Of a stretch of 64,000 nt of DNA, positions 37,733 through 46,611 are shown piece after piece; position 1 is the first letter of the stretch, and every line of letters begins with the position of its first letter. The DNA is taken from NCBI RefSeq assembly GCF_008274585.1, contig NZ_VTRT01000008.1, forward strand, positions 1 to 64,000. The letters run 5' to 3'. Both the position numbers and the translations under genes were made by a program. This DNA comes from Pedobacter sp. BS3. Its GTDB lineage: Bacteria; Bacteroidota; Bacteroidia; Sphingobacteriales; Sphingobacteriaceae. The notes under the pieces are model-generated. The model saw nothing but the letters and a program-made list of their open reading frames with translations, was not told where the DNA came from and searched no databases.

Positions 37733-40087
37733 TTAATAATTAAAAAATAATTTTACCGAAATACCATACGTACGGGGGTTACCTAAATGCACAGCCCCGA
37801 AATCATAAGCATAATCAGCATATTTTTTATTCAGAATATTACTTCCCCAAAAAAACACTTCAGTCTTTGATATCGTAATACCTGTTCTGACATTAATTAA
37901 ACCATAACCTTTTTGCGCTATCGTATTAGCCATATCAAAAAACTGCTTCCCCAAATATTTCCATTCGCCATGTATTATTAGTTTCATTTTATCAGAAAGC
38001 CCATAGGTATCTTTCAATGCCAGTACCGATGTTATGATCGGTGTAAATAATTGTCGTTTGCCCTTTCGTGTAGATATTGAGCTGCCCATCGGGATGGCTG
38101 AGTTTTTATAGCGTGCATGTGTATAGCCGAAATTATATAGCAATTCAACATTTTTGAACGGAGTTGAAGACAACTCTACCTCAACTCCTTTACTGTTTAG
38201 CTTTCCTACGTTCTGGGTAATTACAACAGCATCAGGTAAAACTAATACCGGCAGTTGTGCATCGACTACACTGGTGAAAAAAAATGCAGTATTTAGTTTT
38301 AACCGGTTGTTCAAAAAGACATGTTTTGAACCTATTTCAAAATTATTACTATGTTCTGGTTTATAAGTATGTAACGGTAATTGTGCAGGATCTGAGGTTA
38401 ACTGCGATATACCACCAGCACGAAAGCCACGATTATAAGCTGCATAAATGTGATGATTATGATTGATATGATATATGACACTGGCTTTGGGCAATAATGC
38501 ATTAAAACTGACACCCGATGAAGTATCTGCCTGTGTAAGCATTGTCTCCTCTCCTTCCATCCGGGCTTCGCCCCGGACATACTGTGTTTTATATTCATTA
38601 TCATACCTTAATCCTAAACTACAATCAAGCTTTGGTATAATACTATAGGTAAGGTCGCCAAAAAACGCCAGTCCAAAACTATTTGATTTGTTGGTATTAA
38701 TACTTGTATAACCCGGATATGGAGCACCAACCAACGCTGCATCATCCCCAAAATGTGTACCTTGCTTTACGGGACTATACTGATAAAAAGAATAAGCGCC
38801 TAATGTCCACTTAACAGAAGATGATGCCGGCGAAGTAAAGCTGACTTCCTGAGTTAACACCTGTGCTTTATTCCATTTTCTGCCATAGTTGTTCACAATG
38901 GTAATTCCATCAATCGAAGAAAAGTCACCGTCTATAGGTTTGGTATAATAGCGATAATTGTATTGATAGGCGGTTTGTGAATTAAATATAACCCCGGCTC
39001 CAACATAACGAACGGTTAATGATGAATTAAATACGTTGTCTTTGAGCAACGTTAAAGCATTCTGATTTAATTGAAAAGGACTGTTAAGAGCAGTTATCAT
39101 TCCACTAACCAGTGGAAATGCTCCATGATTACGATTGATTACATGTTTTATGTTTAAGGTGTAAGACCATTGCGGACCGGCCAATAACTTAAGGTAATAA
39201 TTCCCCGAATAGCTACTCTGCCTGTCAAATCTCGAGTTATTATATTGATTAGTATAGAATCCGCCTTGTTTATCGTAGAGTCCGGCCACACCCCAAAAAA
39301 GTTTATTTTTTATGAGTGGAGATCGAAAGCTAAAACTATAACGTTGTAAACCGTAATTCCCCAGGTCAAGTCCAACATATCCTTCTGTCCTGTCTCCTGG
39401 TTGTTTGGTGATTATATTAATTACTCCGCCCATTGCATTTCTGCCGTACAATGTACCTTGTGGCCCTCTTAAAACTTCAATACGTTCTACGTCTTGTAAT
39501 TGTGCAATATAAGTATCTAATCCAAACTGGTTTACTCCGTCAATATAAGTAGCAACCGCCTGATCATACGAAGTGGTGGCTATACCACGTATAGAAGTAA
39601 CATTTCTGTAATCGCCGGAGCTTGATGAATACAGATTGGGAACTATTGCAGTGATATCTTTGATATCCCATAACTTATAATTATTAATTTGCTCTGAAGT
39701 AAGCGTAGTAATACTAACAGGTAATCGCTGCATTTCTTCATCTCTTTTTTGCGCCGTTACCAATACTTCGCTTAATGCCACATTTGCATCCTTTAAAACA
39801 ATTGTCAATGGCTCATTCTTATCTTGCACTTTTACTGATCGGTACACTGTTGTATATCCTACAGCACTTACCTGAAATATGTAACTGCCTTTAACAATAT
39901 CTTTTATGTTGAAATTGCCTAAGCTATCTGTTATGATATTTATCGTTGTATTGAGAATATATAAAGCAGCGCCGGAGATCGGCAGAGATTTATCATTCAA
40001 AACCAGTCCCTTAACAACAACCTGTTGTGCATTTATGGAGAAGCACCTGGTAAATAATAAAACAAACAGGTATACTACTTTCTTCAT
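37733..40087 (-). CDS. TonB-dependent receptor with carboxypeptidase-like N-domain
   Basis: A 784-residue outer-membrane receptor: signal peptide (to about 20), carboxypeptidase-regulatory-like domain (VVKGLVLNDKSLPISGAAL), TonB-box-like EVLVTAQKRDEE, plug with VERIEVLRGPQGTLYGRNA and GGVINIITK, then a beta-barrel ending in Phe-Asn-Tyr. It lacks a SusD partner and is of the shorter, catecholate-siderophore/FecA-like build rather than SusC type. Inside the nine-gene operon it probably imports a small ligand or breakdown product. Ligand unknown. Confidence 0.9.
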   Translation of the reverse strand: MKKVVYLFVLLFTRCFSINAQQVVVKGLVLNDKSLPISGAALYILNTTINIITDSLGNFNIKDIVKGSYIFQVSAVGYTTVYRSVKVQDKNEPLTIVLKDANVALSEVLVTAQKRDEEMQRLPVSITTLTSEQINNYKLWDIKDITAIVPNLYSSSSGDYRNVTSIRGIATTSYDQAVATYIDGVNQFGLDTYIAQLQDVERIEVLRGPQGTLYGRNAMGGVINIITKQPGDRTEGYVGLDLGNYGLQRYSFSFRSPLIKNKLFWGVAGLYDKQGGFYTNQYNNSRFDRQSSYSGNYYLKLLAGPQWSYTLNIKHVINRNHGAFPLVSGMITALNSPFQLNQNALTLLKDNVFNSSLTVRYVGAGVIFNSQTAYQYNYRYYTKPIDGDFSSIDGITIVNNYGRKWNKAQVLTQEVSFTSPASSSVKWTLGAYSFYQYSPVKQGTHFGDDAALVGAPYPGYTSINTNKSNSFGLAFFGDLTYSIIPKLDCSLGLRYDNEYKTQYVRGEARMEGEETMLTQADTSSGVSFNALLPKASVIYHINHNHHIYAAYNRGFRAGGISQLTSDPAQLPLHTYKPEHSNNFEIGSKHVFLNNRLKLNTAFFFTSVVDAQLPVLVLPDAVVITQNVGKLNSKGVEVELSSTPFKNVELLYNFGYTHARYKNSAIPMGSSISTRKGKRQLFTPIITSVLALKDTYGLSDKMKLIIHGEWKYLGKQFFDMANTIAQKGYGLINVRTGITISKTEVFFWGSNILNKKYADYAYDFGAVHLGNPRTYGISVKLFFNY

Positions 40088-40097
40088 TCCAGTTGCT

Positions 40098-40478
40098 TTA
40101 TTTCTTATCTAAAGAAAGGATATACCTTACTATTTTCTTGGCATCAATAACGGAAATTGAGGCATGAGGAGCCATTGGGATACTTCCCCATACACCGCTT
40201 CCACCTTTAATAATTTTATCGGCCAACATAGTAATATTGGAATTTGTTGCAGTATATTTTTTTGCAATATCTACATAAGCCGGGCCTACTAATTTCTCCT
40301 GGATTTTATGACATGCAAAACAATCTGCTTTTGCAATCAGTGCTTTTCCTTCTTCAATTCCGATGGTTGAAGTGCTTTGTATAGGATTTACTTTAGTAGT
40401 TTTAGGTTCTCCTTTCTGAGCGTACAGGTTGTGGCTCACAAAAACAATTAAGCATGCAAGAATTTTTCTGGTAATCAT
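40098..40478 (-). CDS. Small periplasmic c-type cytochrome
   Basis: A 126-residue protein with a signal peptide (cut near 20) and one haem motif, CFACH (about 54-58), with a likely distal Met in IPMAPH near the C-terminus. Class I cytochrome c of the c551/c552 type. It is placed between a beta-propeller dehydrogenase-like gene and a TonB receptor, 38 bp after the former, and probably accepts electrons from that protein or from the cupredoxin. Confidence 0.9.
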   Translation of the reverse strand: MITRKILACLIVFVSHNLYAQKGEPKTTKVNPIQSTSTIGIEEGKALIAKADCFACHKIQEKLVGPAYVDIAKKYTATNSNITMLADKIIKGGSGVWGSIPMAPHASISVIDAKKIVRYILSLDKK

Positions 40479-40516
40479 TTTATAAATAATGTGTTACTAA
40501 TTGGTTAACATTAAAG

Positions 40517-42013
40517 TTATTTTGATGGCAGCAGCTTATTAAGTGTATAACAAATCAGGGTATTGGCCAATGGCATGCCACTATTGCTTTTAATTTTATC
40601 AAGATTTAATTCATAAATGAACCCGGGTTCCAGGGTCTCTAATTCTAATGATACTTTTTTATGGTCGGCAGATAATTTTACACGCTTTACAGGAATGTTT
40701 GCCAATCCAAATTGCTTAGAACCATATTCTTTACGATACTCGTAATAATAATGACGAAACGTATAATTTTCAGGTTTAAGAGCCTCTGTTGAATCTACAG
40801 GCTGAGTAAACGTGAGATTAAAACCATCTGCCGTAAGATTCATTGAATAAATATCCATTGGCAGCACACCGGTGTACGTTATATGCTGAATACCTTCATC
40901 CCCAAGCCATCCATGCGAGTTCTGACCTACCCATAGGCTTCCATCCGGTGCAAAGGCCAAACGGTTATTCCCTTTGCGCAATCCCTGATTATCTATAAAC
41001 GGAATGCAGGCTCCCTGCAATTCCCCTCCAACTTTCTCCAGCATTACTCTTACAATGCGTTCCCGGTTCATTTCGCCTACTAAGAATTGCCCTGAAAATG
41101 GCCCGAACTTTCCCTTAGTATCATCGATTACTGGCTGTGTAGGCGAGTTTGCTATAATGCCATGTGGAAATAATACGGAAGCTTTAGTACGCATGTTATC
41201 CAGCTCTGCAACCGGGACAGCAAACGGCGATCCTTTATTCCAGTCTTTTTGCCAAACCAGGCTGGCGGGATGCCCGTAAAACTTACCTTCCTGAACGTGA
41301 TAAAATGTACTGGTCCCCAGCCAATCTCCCTGGTTATCTGTAGCAAATAAATTACCTTGAAGGTCAAACCCTATTCCATTAGGAGAACGAAATCCTGAAG
41401 CAAAAGGATGCAATTTTCCGTCGGGAGTTAACTTCATAATCCAGCCACGGTAAGGTACCGCAGAAAACATTTGCTTACGTCCGTCATCACCATCACGACC
41501 CAACAGGTTAATTTTTCCACGCACCTCTTTTCGTATTCTTCCTGCAGAAGATGACGCATTCAAGGCAATATATAAATTACCTTTTTTATCACTTACAGGC
41601 CCATAATTAAACTCGTGGTAATTTCCTGATATACCAAAATCGTCGGTAACTTTCTCGTATAGGTCAGCCTCTCCATCGCCATTGGTATCTTTAATCCTGG
41701 TTAATTCAGGCCTTTGCATAATCAACAATTCGGAGTTACTAATTACCAGTATCCCCAAAGGGTCGTGCAAACCTTCCGCAAACAGTTTCCATTCCCTGAT
41801 TTGCGGATTATAAATCATCACTTCACCCCTTGTAAAACAGGCAACCAGATTCCCGTTAGGTAAAAAAGCTAACCCTCCTACTTCACTGGTTAACCCGGCC
41901 GGCATCTCAATATTCTCTACAATATATGAGCTTACAGGAACCTGTTTATAGGGTACCGCCTCAACAAACAGACAAAAACATAATAATGCACCCAAAATTT
42001 GCTTATTTATCAT
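40517..42013 (-). CDS. Exported beta-propeller protein related to membrane-bound sugar dehydrogenases
   Basis: A 498-residue protein with a signal peptide. The six-bladed propeller (about 30-370) has LAFLPNGNLVACF, GDGEADLYEKV, ASGFRSPNGIGFD, LFATDNQGDWLG and APDGSLWVGQNSHGW, and is followed by an Ig-like C-terminal domain (about 385-495). The build matches PQQ/NHL-type heads of the large putative membrane-bound dehydrogenases of Bacteroidota and Planctomycetota. With cytochrome c and cupredoxin neighbours (38 bp and 7 bp), it is plausibly the oxidising subunit of a periplasmic redox chain. No cofactor can be confirmed. Confidence 0.7.
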   Translation of the reverse strand: MINKQILGALLCFCLFVEAVPYKQVPVSSYIVENIEMPAGLTSEVGGLAFLPNGNLVACFTRGEVMIYNPQIREWKLFAEGLHDPLGILVISNSELLIMQRPELTRIKDTNGDGEADLYEKVTDDFGISGNYHEFNYGPVSDKKGNLYIALNASSSAGRIRKEVRGKINLLGRDGDDGRKQMFSAVPYRGWIMKLTPDGKLHPFASGFRSPNGIGFDLQGNLFATDNQGDWLGTSTFYHVQEGKFYGHPASLVWQKDWNKGSPFAVPVAELDNMRTKASVLFPHGIIANSPTQPVIDDTKGKFGPFSGQFLVGEMNRERIVRVMLEKVGGELQGACIPFIDNQGLRKGNNRLAFAPDGSLWVGQNSHGWLGDEGIQHITYTGVLPMDIYSMNLTADGFNLTFTQPVDSTEALKPENYTFRHYYYEYRKEYGSKQFGLANIPVKRVKLSADHKKVSLELETLEPGFIYELNLDKIKSNSGMPLANTLICYTLNKLLPSK

Positions 42014-42020
42014 CGTGTTA

Positions 42021-43181
42021 TTATTTTTTCTTTGGAATTATCATCACAATAGTAAATTCTCTGGCCTGTTTGGCTGTTAGCTTTAGTTTACCATTTTCCC
42101 ATTCGCCGACAGATGAATGATAGATCACTTCTTGCTCAGAGCCTGAGACAAACCAAACTGCCTGATGCACTTTGGGAATTTTAAACGTGCGTACTAAGCC
42201 ACTCCCATCCATCTTTGGAGCTATCAATTCATACACATCCAAACCATTTAGGGTATAATGAAATTCCGGATACCTGTTAATTAGCCTGTATCCTTTATAA
42301 TCTACTTTTGGAATAGCATCAGCATATTTTACCCGCAACGGATAAGCTGTTGTATCTTTAAAGAAGATACTGCCAACAACATTGGCAAGAGCATCGCCTT
42401 TCCCTTTCCATAAATCTGAATTATCCAGAAAACCACCTTTCCAGGCAAATCTCAAACGGCAGGTGCCTGCATCCCAACAGTAAGATAAGTCTCTTGGCAG
42501 GCTAACTGCTATAGCAGCCGGGCTTGCTCCGTTAATAAACACGCGATATAGGTATGGCGCTAACGGTGTATATGGATGCAAAGGCTTATTCATTTCATGG
42601 TGGTCCTGATGCATATTCTGTACAGGCTTGTTCGCTGCAACAGGCTCTGCCTGTCGTCTACCGGGTGGTATATGCGTATCATTTCTAATATCCGGCAAAT
42701 TGGCATTAGTAGTTACATACATAGCACCATACATGATATAGCCATGTCCCGGGTACGTACACACATAAGGATAAATACCACCTTTCTCTGGCGCTGTAAT
42801 GTCTAATACCTTAGTTTGCTCCGGCGCTGTAACCGGAATAGCCCACATTACTTTTGATGATTTGGGAATATAATTCATCTCCGGCCCTTTATCGCCTAAT
42901 TGCAGCGCAGCATTAACCACATCTTCACGTGCATCAGGTTGGGTTATTACCAGATTATGATCCATATCATCCGTATTAGAAAAAACTATTTTGACTTTAG
43001 CGCCGGGATTAACTTTAAATCTTGGTAAGCTAAATTGCAATCCTGTTAATACATGAATGGATACAATGGTTGTATCTTGAGCACTGACCTGCAGAACCAG
43101 GCCTGATAACACTATAAAAGAAATCAAACCCTTATTTAAGAGATTGCACATCTGACGCTGCCAATATACCATCAATTTCAT
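42021..43181 (-). CDS. Exported cupredoxin-domain protein
   Basis: A 386-residue protein with a signal peptide (cut near 34; an internal Met 11 is an alternative start). The plastocyanin/azurin-like domain (about 40-155) shows a full type 1 copper set: His in MDHNLVI, Cys and His in VCTYPGHG, Met in YIMYGAM. The C-terminal half (about 205-380) is a domain otherwise seen fused to putative membrane-bound dehydrogenases, with a YRVFINGASP start. It probably carries electrons between the neighbouring propeller protein and the cytochrome. Gaps are 3 and 7 bp, so it is tightly coupled in the operon. Confidence 0.85.
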   Translation of the reverse strand: MKLMVYWQRQMCNLLNKGLISFIVLSGLVLQVSAQDTTIVSIHVLTGLQFSLPRFKVNPGAKVKIVFSNTDDMDHNLVITQPDAREDVVNAALQLGDKGPEMNYIPKSSKVMWAIPVTAPEQTKVLDITAPEKGGIYPYVCTYPGHGYIMYGAMYVTTNANLPDIRNDTHIPPGRRQAEPVAANKPVQNMHQDHHEMNKPLHPYTPLAPYLYRVFINGASPAAIAVSLPRDLSYCWDAGTCRLRFAWKGGFLDNSDLWKGKGDALANVVGSIFFKDTTAYPLRVKYADAIPKVDYKGYRLINRYPEFHYTLNGLDVYELIAPKMDGSGLVRTFKIPKVHQAVWFVSGSEQEVIYHSSVGEWENGKLKLTAKQAREFTIVMIIPKKK

Positions 43182-43184
43182 ATT

Positions 43185-44483
43185 TTAAAACTTAGTAGTA
43201 AACATTCCCTGGTAATGTGATGACTGCTTAAATATTCCTCCGTTGTCTAAATAAAAACTTTCATCCAATTCAAATATGCCGTTCTTTACTTTTGTCCACG
43301 AAGCATTTGCGCAAGGGTGATAATTCATCATAGTTTGCCAGTTACTGTAATTCATATCACCATTTATTTCCATCAATCCCATTTCAATACCCGGAAAAGG
43401 GGCTAAACGGGAGGCCATATTTTTATTCCAGTCTATTAATATAGGGTTAACCGTTAAATCGGCGCATAAACATGGTACATTATGTTTATGTGCCAACTGG
43501 GCCAGCTTTAATGATAAACTTAATGTTTTAGCAATACTTTTTAATACTAAAGCACTATAACCCTGTTGCAATCGTTTTAATGCACTGGCTTCATCATGAA
43601 TGCTTTCATCGCCTGCTATTCTCACTTCAATGTCAGATACATCTTCATCGTAATCTTCTTCAAACGGTTCCTCATATAACAAAATCTGGTCAAACGCTTC
43701 TATTTTTTTAGCATGCTCCAAATAGCTGAGTATACTCTCCTTAGTCTTATATCTGCCATTGGCATCCATCGTGTAAAGTAATCTGCCGTTGGATGTCTGG
43801 TGAGTACGCATATCCTTTAATGCGCAATGTATCTGCGTAAGTCTATCCTTATCTCTCTCCAGCATTTCATTCGGTGATCCCGGGTATCCGGTTTTAATTT
43901 TAAAAATAAAATAACCTTGCTGCGCTGCCCGTTGTATCTCAGCAACAGGCATATCATAAGAGACCTGATAGATTACTCCTATTTTGTTATTGCGATGAGA
44001 TAACGTATAGCCATAAGGTTCCGGGAGCATCGAGTGAAAATCTGAGTAATTATTTTCGGCAGCATATAACATCCAGGCGGCATTATCAATGCTTACCAAC
44101 GCATTGTAAATAAAATTTACATGTAAATCTGGTTTACCGGTTATCCTTTTAGCTGAATTTATAGTTTCGGGCAGCAGGTTGTCCAATAGCTCAACAGGAT
44201 TAGTAAATGTGCTCTTCCCAACCAATTTCAATACCTCACTAACCAGCGCATACATTAATGCATTACCCCCGGCCTCAGAGTAAGTTGTAAATAGTTTAGC
44301 ATCTCCATACAGAACGCTTTGCGTGGCCAGACCTATTTTATTGATACCTGAGTCTGACTCCAGTTTTGACACAATCTGCCATAATTCTGTAAGATAATTA
44401 CCTTTAAAGCCAAAAGGTCGCACCAGTTTCTCCCGTTCAAAATTTGAATCAGTGCGAAGAATCTGTATCTTTTTAATACTCAT
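43185..44483 (-). CDS. Enolase-superfamily enzyme (mandelate racemase/muconate lactonising type)
   Basis: A 432-residue cytoplasmic enzyme. The barrel residues are visible: KIK on strand 2 (IFKIKTGY), metal ligands in TMDANG, YEEPFEED and AGDES, and a second-side Lys in LVLKSIAKT. A Lys on each face is the arrangement used by epimerases and some acid-sugar dehydratases. It abstracts a proton next to a carboxylate. Reaction unknown: an aldonate/uronate dehydratase or an epimerase would fit the DHDPS-family aldolase encoded 20 bp upstream. Length is within the family's upper range. Confidence 0.85.
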   Translation of the reverse strand: MSIKKIQILRTDSNFEREKLVRPFGFKGNYLTELWQIVSKLESDSGINKIGLATQSVLYGDAKLFTTYSEAGGNALMYALVSEVLKLVGKSTFTNPVELLDNLLPETINSAKRITGKPDLHVNFIYNALVSIDNAAWMLYAAENNYSDFHSMLPEPYGYTLSHRNNKIGVIYQVSYDMPVAEIQRAAQQGYFIFKIKTGYPGSPNEMLERDKDRLTQIHCALKDMRTHQTSNGRLLYTMDANGRYKTKESILSYLEHAKKIEAFDQILLYEEPFEEDYDEDVSDIEVRIAGDESIHDEASALKRLQQGYSALVLKSIAKTLSLSLKLAQLAHKHNVPCLCADLTVNPILIDWNKNMASRLAPFPGIEMGLMEINGDMNYSNWQTMMNYHPCANASWTKVKNGIFELDESFYLDNGGIFKQSSHYQGMFTTKF

Positions 44484-44503
44484 TGATAGTATTGCTTCGT
44501 ATT

Positions 44504-45580
44504 TTAAACCTTGACCGGATTTTCACTGCGAAGCCATTCTGCTACAAAAGCATCATCTGTAAGATGTGGATAAGCTGAGCATACACGATCTATTTCTTCC
44601 ATCTGCCCTGCAGAAAGCTCTTCCTGCGGATTTAAACACCAGCGCCCGTCTAATAGCCCCTGCCTGCGTAGTACCTCATGAATACCCGGGATGCAGCCAT
44701 GAAAACTGTGCGCCGAATCAAATATGGCCGCGTTCATATCTGTAACCTGAATTCCTTTGGTAAGCAGATCTGCCATATCGCCCCTGCCAGAGGCTTTGCA
44801 GTTCTTAATTTCTTTTAATAGCTGTACAGCGGCATGGGTCCATACCGCCCAATGACCTAATAAACCGCCAACAAATTCTTTTTCTACCGTTTTACCATTT
44901 ATTGTAAAACGATAGGTTGTTAACAAATCAGCAATAATATTATCATCATTACCGGTATACAACGCAATTTCGTTGCTACGACTTGAATGACACACGGCCC
45001 TTACTACGTCCAGGGTTTGATAACGGTTAAAGGCGGCTACCTTTATGGCCTCAATATTGGCAATTTCGGCAAATTCAAGCCAGAAGTCATAGCTAAAAAT
45101 TCTCCCCCCGACACTGGGTTGCAGATAAAAGCCAAATACCGGAATTACAGCTGCAACGGCACGCACCCGGTCAAGTATTTGTTGTTCTGTCCAATTTTGT
45201 AGGCCACCCATGCTAAGCAAACCCAGATCGTAATTATATTTAATTGCAAGTTCAGCTTCCTTAACAGCCTGTTCTGTTGGTCCACAAATACCGGCAACCT
45301 TAATAAAAGGATATAACAATTGTGCTTTCTCTACTTCTTCAGCAGCCAGCATTAATACGGTTTCATACAGATTCACTTTAGGGTCCCTGATTTCAAACTG
45401 TGTACTATGTACACCTACTGCTATTCCACCCGCTTCTGCGGCTATGTAATAACGGGTTAATCTACGCTGGTGGGCTTCATCAAGCCTGCGCTTTTCATTC
45501 AGTGCCAACGGATGAGCAGGTATCACTGTACCGGCGTGCAGTAGATCTCTTTTGTTCTTTCTTAATGCTTGCATTATCAT
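44504..45580 (-). CDS. Dihydrodipicolinate synthase-family (DHDPS/NAL) aldolase
   Basis: A 358-residue class I aldolase-type TIM barrel. The Schiff-base Lys is in IEAIKVAAFN. The N-terminal half has TRYYIAAEAGGIAVG where the family usually has GTTGE, so the carboxylate-binding loop is altered. It is about 55-60 residues longer than classical DHDPS or NanA. In this operon it should cleave or form a 2-keto acid, possibly releasing pyruvate. A single base separates it from the SDR downstream partner, implying tight coupling. Substrate unknown. Confidence 0.82.
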   Translation of the reverse strand: MIMQALRKNKRDLLHAGTVIPAHPLALNEKRRLDEAHQRRLTRYYIAAEAGGIAVGVHSTQFEIRDPKVNLYETVLMLAAEEVEKAQLLYPFIKVAGICGPTEQAVKEAELAIKYNYDLGLLSMGGLQNWTEQQILDRVRAVAAVIPVFGFYLQPSVGGRIFSYDFWLEFAEIANIEAIKVAAFNRYQTLDVVRAVCHSSRSNEIALYTGNDDNIIADLLTTYRFTINGKTVEKEFVGGLLGHWAVWTHAAVQLLKEIKNCKASGRGDMADLLTKGIQVTDMNAAIFDSAHSFHGCIPGIHEVLRRQGLLDGRWCLNPQEELSAGQMEEIDRVCSAYPHLTDDAFVAEWLRSENPVKV

Positions 45581-45581
45581 A

Positions 45582-46598
45582 TTAAAACTTACCCTTTCTT
45601 TCCTGAAAATGTGTCGGCTTATTTAGAATTTCACCCCCTTGTTGCAACCATGCAGCTATCAATTCTATCATTTGCCGAACGCTTACCCTTGGGTATCCAA
45701 ATAAACGATGCGCCTCTGAAGCATTATTTAGTAGCGCTGTTGGTTGTACCTCGTTTTCAAATACGGGCTCTTTTTCAAATATTAACCCAAATTGCTCCGC
45801 AAGCCACTTTACCGATAGTGTTTCAGGACCGGTTACATTTAGTATTTTAGCCGGCACATCGCAATGTTTTAAAGCCCTGATAGCTATTTCATTGGCATCA
45901 CCCTGCCAGATTACATTGACATTACCTGTTGTTAAATCAATTGGCTTACCTTCTAATACAGATTTTGCAATTTCAAGTAATACACCATAGCGCAAATCAA
46001 TGGCATAATTGAGCCGGTAAATCAACGTAGGAATATTGTAAGTTTGAGAGAAGTATTGAAAAATCCGTTCTCTGCCCAGGCAAGATTGGCCATATTCACC
46101 TATCGGCGATACCGGGTAATCTTCTGATGGCCCGCCTGATGTAACAGAGACAAAAGGATATACATTTCCGGTTGAAAAAGCCACAATTCTGGAGTTTTTA
46201 TACCGTTCTGCCACCCGGCCAGGTAAATAGGCGTTCATGGCCCAGGTAAAAGCTTCTTTACCGGTCGTTCCAAACTTATTACCTGCCAGATAAAGCACAT
46301 TTGATGCATCAGGTAAGGCGGCAAGGTGTTTTTCATTAAGCAGATCGGCAACAATGGTTTCAATCCCGTTAGCTTCTAATTCAGCCTTTGTCTCTGCATC
46401 TGAAAAGCGGGATACACCGATAATACGTTTACTTGTACCAGCCTTAGCTGTAGCCTGACGGGCCAGCTTAGCCATAGCAGGCCCCATTTTTCCACCTACA
46501 CCCAGAATAATAATATCGCCCTCAATATCGCAAATATCGGCAACAAGCGCATCTGATGGTTTTAACAGTTCCTGTTCTAATACTTCTAATTCAGTCAT
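45582..46598 (-). CDS. NAD-dependent epimerase/dehydratase-like SDR with altered catalytic motif
   Basis: About 338 residues from the ATG at 46598; upstream in-frame codons overlap the preceding gene and look non-native. Extended SDR fold with a Rossmann loop GVGGKMGPAMA (about 31-41 of this start) and the Tyr motif EYGQSC. The usual YxxxK reads Tyr-Gly-Gln-Ser-Cys, so the catalytic Lys is replaced by Cys. It may bind nucleotide but catalyse poorly or by another route. It lies between the Nramp-related transporter (13 bp) and the DHDPS-family aldolase (1 bp). Confidence 0.8.
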   Translation of the reverse strand: MTELEVLEQELLKPSDALVADICDIEGDIIILGVGGKMGPAMAKLARQATAKAGTSKRIIGVSRFSDAETKAELEANGIETIVADLLNEKHLAALPDASNVLYLAGNKFGTTGKEAFTWAMNAYLPGRVAERYKNSRIVAFSTGNVYPFVSVTSGGPSEDYPVSPIGEYGQSCLGRERIFQYFSQTYNIPTLIYRLNYAIDLRYGVLLEIAKSVLEGKPIDLTTGNVNVIWQGDANEIAIRALKHCDVPAKILNVTGPETLSVKWLAEQFGLIFEKEPVFENEVQPTALLNNASEAHRLFGYPRVSVRQMIELIAAWLQQGGEILNKPTHFQERKGKF

Positions 46599-46611
46599 CT
46601 TAAATTTATTA

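Noticed and set aside
42750-42763. CGGGTACGTACACA, one mismatch from the operator consensus, inside the cupredoxin gene
   Set aside because: It encodes the Cys-Thr-Tyr-Pro copper-site segment and lies mid-gene, so coding constraint explains it better than a regulatory role.
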